Notes under the pieces: model-generated
The model's database searches: none
Told to the model about the DNA's origin: nothing
What the model saw: the letters and a program-made list of their open reading frames with translations, nothing else
In this document: positions 61,018 through 64,000 of the stretch, piece after piece
Numbering within the stretch: the stretch's first letter is position 1
Layout: the number at the start of each line of letters is the position of its first letter
Program-made: the position numbers and the translations under genes
From: Pseudobdellovibrionaceae bacterium
GTDB taxonomy: Bacteria; Bdellovibrionota; Bdellovibrionia; Bdellovibrionales; UBA1609
Direction of reading: 5' to 3'
DNA length: 64,000 nucleotides
NCBI GenBank assembly: GCA_020635075.1
Contig: JACKAM010000004.1
Coordinates: 124,001 to 188,000 of the forward strand

Positions 61018-62415
61018 TCAATCTTCCAGTTGCGGAGTGACTTCGTGAGGCATCAGGCGCTTGGCACTTCGGAAGTAAGTGCGCGGGCTTAATTCTAACA
61101 GATCGCGAACTTTGGCCATGTAGATACAGGCGTATCGCTCCATCTGGTAGGCAAAAAAGCTCTCTTCGATCCCCACCCTCATGACGTCTCCCCAGCGGGC
61201 GTTGAAAATTTCCTGCTGAGATTTGATGAGAGGAGCAATTTTTTTGTCGATCTCTGAGATCTGCCCAAGGTATCCGTTGATGGCCTCTTCCTTCTCGTTT
61301 TTGCCCGTCTCAATCTTGGTAGAAATCAACCGGTCTAACTCGATTTCAAGGGGAAGCTTCCTGGCCATTAAATCATTGATCTGTTCAATAAATGGTTGGG
61401 CACGAGTGATTTTGTCGATCTCGTCTTCCAGCTCCTCCACAACCAGAGCGGTTCTCCAGGCACAGTCCTTTTTCAAGCGCACCACATCGCCATAGATGTG
61501 GTCACCAATGTAGAGGATTTCATCGGCGCTTAGGTTCAGGTCTGAGGTAAAAATCGAGGCGCAGCCACCCTGATACACGCCCGGGCCAATCTTGCGCTCG
61601 AGGTTCGTCATCATGCCACTTTTAGGGTCTACCTTTAGAAATTTAAGATTGTCATAAAAGAACCGAGGCTTGTCGGCCGAGGTGATGACGATTTCAAAAA
61701 AGTCTTCCCAGGTCTGTCCCTGCAAAAAGGGATTGATAGAATAGTCGAGTAGCAATTTGGTGTAGTGAAAATCCGAGTTGGTAACAATGAAGACCTTTTT
61801 GCCATGGGCCTTGTAGCGTTCCAGACAGCGCACCACACTCTCATCTTTGAGGATATAGTCATCCAGGTTTTGCGCGACAACATCCTTTAGGCTGCCGTCG
61901 CGATGGGCTTTGTCCAGGCAGGAGTTGAGGTCGTCAGCAATCATGCCATAGTCCGGCAGAGTCTGATGTTCCGACTGATCTTTGAGGTCCACTAGCTGGG
62001 CAAACAAGCCACAGAAGGCGATGGAAAAAGTCGTATTGACGATGTCAAAGCCCGGATCACCCAAGTCCACATAGGCACTCTTATAGAGTTTCCTCTGTTG
62101 GGAATAAGTGATCGGGGTCAGACCGTGATAGCTTACGCGAATGGCGGCATGGCGACTTAGCTTTAGAATATTGCCCCGGTGGATGTCGATCACCAAGCCG
62201 CGAATGCTGCGGTCAAAATCAAATTTGAGGTGACGAATCAGATCCGGATAGCCCTTGTCAGCAATGAGCTTTTCAAGAAGAATTTTATGTGTCAGTTCTT
62301 CAAAAGCGCGGCTGTTGTAGCGGATCAGGGTGTGATCCATATCGAAGCCAATGTAGTTGATGCGTTTCAGATTTAAAGTGCGATTGACATAAACTCGACC
62401 AGTGTGTGCCTTCAT
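61018..62415 (-). CDS. HAD-superfamily 5'-nucleotidase (cytosolic IMP/GMP-type family)
   Basis: The 465-residue protein begins its HAD fold with G-F-D-M-D-H-T-L near 23 (nucleophile and acid Asp), has motif II F-I-V-T-N-S near 210 and motif III/IV Y-I-G-D-H-I-Y-G-D near 310. These match the HAD-IG 5'-nucleotidases that dephosphorylate purine nucleotides. The C-terminal 110 residues are a charged coiled-coil-like extension. Its start shares one base with the stop of the rhodanese gene upstream. Confidence 0.9.
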   Translation of the reverse strand: MKAHTGRVYVNRTLNLKRINYIGFDMDHTLIRYNSRAFEELTHKILLEKLIADKGYPDLIRHLKFDFDRSIRGLVIDIHRGNILKLSRHAAIRVSYHGLTPITYSQQRKLYKSAYVDLGDPGFDIVNTTFSIAFCGLFAQLVDLKDQSEHQTLPDYGMIADDLNSCLDKAHRDGSLKDVVAQNLDDYILKDESVVRCLERYKAHGKKVFIVTNSDFHYTKLLLDYSINPFLQGQTWEDFFEIVITSADKPRFFYDNLKFLKVDPKSGMMTNLERKIGPGVYQGGCASIFTSDLNLSADEILYIGDHIYGDVVRLKKDCAWRTALVVEELEDEIDKITRAQPFIEQINDLMARKLPLEIELDRLISTKIETGKNEKEEAINGYLGQISEIDKKIAPLIKSQQEIFNARWGDVMRVGIEESFFAYQMERYACIYMAKVRDLLELSPRTYFRSAKRLMPHEVTPQLED

Positions 62416-62792
62416 TAGTCTTCACTTCTCCCTTCGGTGACGAGGCCGAGCTCATTCCAGAGAATCATGCCTCCCTTCATGTTGAACACAGAGGTAAACC
62501 CATTTTCGATCAAAAAGGCCGCGGCGTGGCCCGAGCGGTTGCCACTTCTGCAAATAAGAACAATGGTTTCATCTTTTGGCAATTGGCCGATCTGATTGGG
62601 CAGGTAATCCAAGGTCAAAAGTTCCGCTCCCGGGATGTGACCAAGCTCCCCCTCAAACTCATCTGGCCGCCGGACGTCAATGAGCATCACCCCATCTTTT
62701 TGTTGCAAAACCTCTTCTGGAGCCACGTCGTGGACGTCGCGGTGCTCTGGATTTAAGGTTTTGGACTGAAAATCAACAAATCCCTTCGGCAT
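62415..62792 (-). CDS. Rhodanese-domain protein (125 aa)
   Basis: A single rhodanese domain with L-I-D-V-R-R-P-D-E-F-E near 40, H-I-P-G-A near 52 and the active-site loop C-R-S-G-N-R-S near 83 whose Cys would carry the persulphide. Cytoplasmic, no signal peptide. It transfers or carries sulphur; the acceptor is unknown. First gene of a pair with the 5'-nucleotidase (TAATG junction). Confidence 0.9.
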   Translation of the reverse strand: MPKGFVDFQSKTLNPEHRDVHDVAPEEVLQQKDGVMLIDVRRPDEFEGELGHIPGAELLTLDYLPNQIGQLPKDETIVLICRSGNRSGHAAAFLIENGFTSVFNMKGGMILWNELGLVTEGRSED

Positions 62793-62888
62793 AGAGGTGT
62801 CCTTTCTGGTATGGTCGGAACTGCTGACCTTCGAGTCTATTACCTTCCATTGACAAAGTCGACGTCAATCAACTCAGGAGCAGAATGC

Positions 62889-64000
62889 GTGGAAAGTTTG
62901 ACTGAATCCCAACAGCAAGCCTGGGATTTGCTGCAGGGAGAAAATCCTGTTTTTCTCACCGGTGAGGCCGGTAGCGGCAAAAGTTATTTGGTGCGAAAGT
63001 TCACCCGGGATCACGACCCGAAGGAGTTTCCGGTTCTCGCCAGTACAGGTGCCGCAGCCGTGTTGGTGGGAGGAAGGACCCTGCACAGTTTTTTGGGGTT
63101 GGGGATTTTGGAGGGCGGGTTGGATCGCGCCGTGGCCAAGGCTTTGGGAGATCGGCGGGTGGTCCGGCGAATCAAGAAAGCCAAAGGTCTCATCATTGAT
63201 GAGATATCCATGATTTCAGGAGAGACTCTGAAGGCCGCAGAAATGGTGTGCCGCCTGGCCCGAGAGGAACAAATTCCCTGGGGTGGCCTCAAAGTCGTGG
63301 TGGTCGGAGATTTTGCCCAACTGCCTCCCGTCGAGCGGTTTCGCCAGGGAACCCCGGACTGGGCCTTTCGCAGTCGGACGTGGAGGGAGTCAGAGTTTAG
63401 CCCTGCACTTCTAAAGCAGAATTTGCGCACGGGGAATCCGGAGTTCTTGCAGGTTCTCAATTCAGTCCGCAAGGGTGAGGTGACTCCCTTGGTGCGCGAT
63501 TTTTTGCGTGAGCGCAGCCAACCGGTGCCCGAGGATTTTGAAGGAACCCGATTGTATCCTCGGCGCATCCAGGCTGAAAAGCACAATGAGATGCGGTTGG
63601 GAAAATTGAAAGGGAAGCTTCATCACTTTCCCTCTGTCTACAGCGGAGAATCGCGCTATGTAACTGCCATGAAGAAGTACTCACCACTTCCGGAGGAGCT
63701 AAAGCTCAAAGAGGGCGCCTTGGTGATGCTTCGGCAGAATGATCCGCGCGGGCGTTGGGTCAATGGCAGCACGGGAACATTACGGGCTGTGGGAGATGAG
63801 ACCTTGATTATTGATTTACTGTCGGGTCCAAGAATTGAGATCGAAAAGACCACCTTTAGTTTGTTGGATGCAGAAGGAAAGGTGCGGGCGGCAGTGACCA
63901 ACTATCCAGTCATTTTGGCCTGGGCGGCGACGATTCACAAATCACAGGGAATGACTCTGGATCGGTTGGCCGTGGATCTGGGTGATTTGTGGGAGCCCGG
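62889..64000 (+). CDS. PIF1/RecD-like helicase, C-terminus outside the window
   Basis: The frame runs from a GTG at 62889, eight bases after AGGAG, to the right edge without a stop: 370 codons are visible. An ATG at 62885 is out of frame and stops at once. Superfamily 1B helicase motifs are in order: Walker A G-E-A-G-S-G-K-S near 22, A-S-T-G-A-A-A near 45, T-L-H-S-F-L-G-L, Walker B I-I-D-E-I-S-M near 100, G-D-F-A-Q-L-P-P-V near 140, L-K-Q-N-L-R-T and, near 345, A-A-T-I-H-K-S-Q-G-M-T-L-D. It unwinds DNA from 5' to 3' and may act on stalled forks or recombination intermediates. Divergent from the rhodanese gene. Confidence 0.9.
   Translation, partial: MESLTESQQQAWDLLQGENPVFLTGEAGSGKSYLVRKFTRDHDPKEFPVLASTGAAAVLVGGRTLHSFLGLGILEGGLDRAVAKALGDRRVVRRIKKAKGLIIDEISMISGETLKAAEMVCRLAREEQIPWGGLKVVVVGDFAQLPPVERFRQGTPDWAFRSRTWRESEFSPALLKQNLRTGNPEFLQVLNSVRKGEVTPLVRDFLRERSQPVPEDFEGTRLYPRRIQAEKHNEMRLGKLKGKLHHFPSVYSGESRYVTAMKKYSPLPEELKLKEGALVMLRQNDPRGRWVNGSTGTLRAVGDETLIIDLLSGPRIEIEKTTFSLLDAEGKVRAAVTNYPVILAWAATIHKSQGMTLDRLAVDLGDLWEP

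Overview
The window looks like chromosomal DNA of a Gram-negative bacterium, most likely a member of the Bdellovibrionota or a related former deltaproteobacterial lineage. I infer this from the order rpsU - yqeY - dnaG - rpoD, the many small exported proteins of unknown function, a PspA/PspC envelope-stress set, a fused membrane/spermidine-synthase-like protein and a twitch-type radical SAM gene. No rRNA gene or species marker is present, so the placement is an inference.

Layout. 1-8.3 kb: exported proteins, the fused membrane/aminopropyltransferase-like gene, and a tRNA-Ser(GGA) whose 3' end is duplicated in a repeat block. 8.4-11.2 kb: a radical SAM gene broken by an IS5-group insertion sequence. 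11.3-15.1 kb: exported or membrane proteins and tadA. 15.3-19.8 kb: the macromolecular synthesis cluster rpsU, yqeY, dnaG, rpoD, closed by a terminator and followed by a 99-base palindromic element. 20-23.1 kb: a CAT-anticodon tRNA with a tandem-repeat tail, small exported proteins and the RNase P RNA gene. 23.1-25.3 kb: a small ribbon-helix-helix-like regulator divergent from a PspC-PspA operon, with repeated TATGCAT sites between them. 25.5-27.7 kb: a TPMT-like methyltransferase and hypothetical genes. 27.8-33.1 kb: a leucine/isovalerate degradation operon (methylcrotonyl-CoA carboxylase in three polypeptides, a methylglutaconyl-CoA hydratase candidate, HMG-CoA lyase). 33.1-39.5 kb: a large exported metallophosphoesterase, a lipoprotein and hypothetical proteins. 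39.5-40.4 kb: a 149-base tandem repeat array in front of a four-helix-bundle protein gene.

40.7-55.1 kb is the accessory region and the most interesting part. A large exported PKD-repeat protein, now split by about ten frameshifts, ends in a MepA-like (M74) zinc peptidase domain. Behind it lie further peptidase copies that have lost their 5' ends or survive only as fragments. Four peptidase C-termini (A to D) are each overlapped by the start of a gene for an exported partner protein. A 61-base miniature element and a complete IS30-family element with the same ends lie directly before the two long truncated copies. The arrangement resembles the orphan toxin/immunity modules found behind Rhs and CDI genes, here with predicted peptidoglycan endopeptidases as effector domains and exported proteins as possible inhibitors.

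55.2-60.1 kb: a compact operon for pantothenate and CoA precursors (a DUF2520 protein, panB, panC, coaBC, coaX, panD). 60.3-64 kb: a small exported protein, a HAD 5'-nucleotidase with a rhodanese, and the start of a PIF1/RecD-like helicase that leaves the window.
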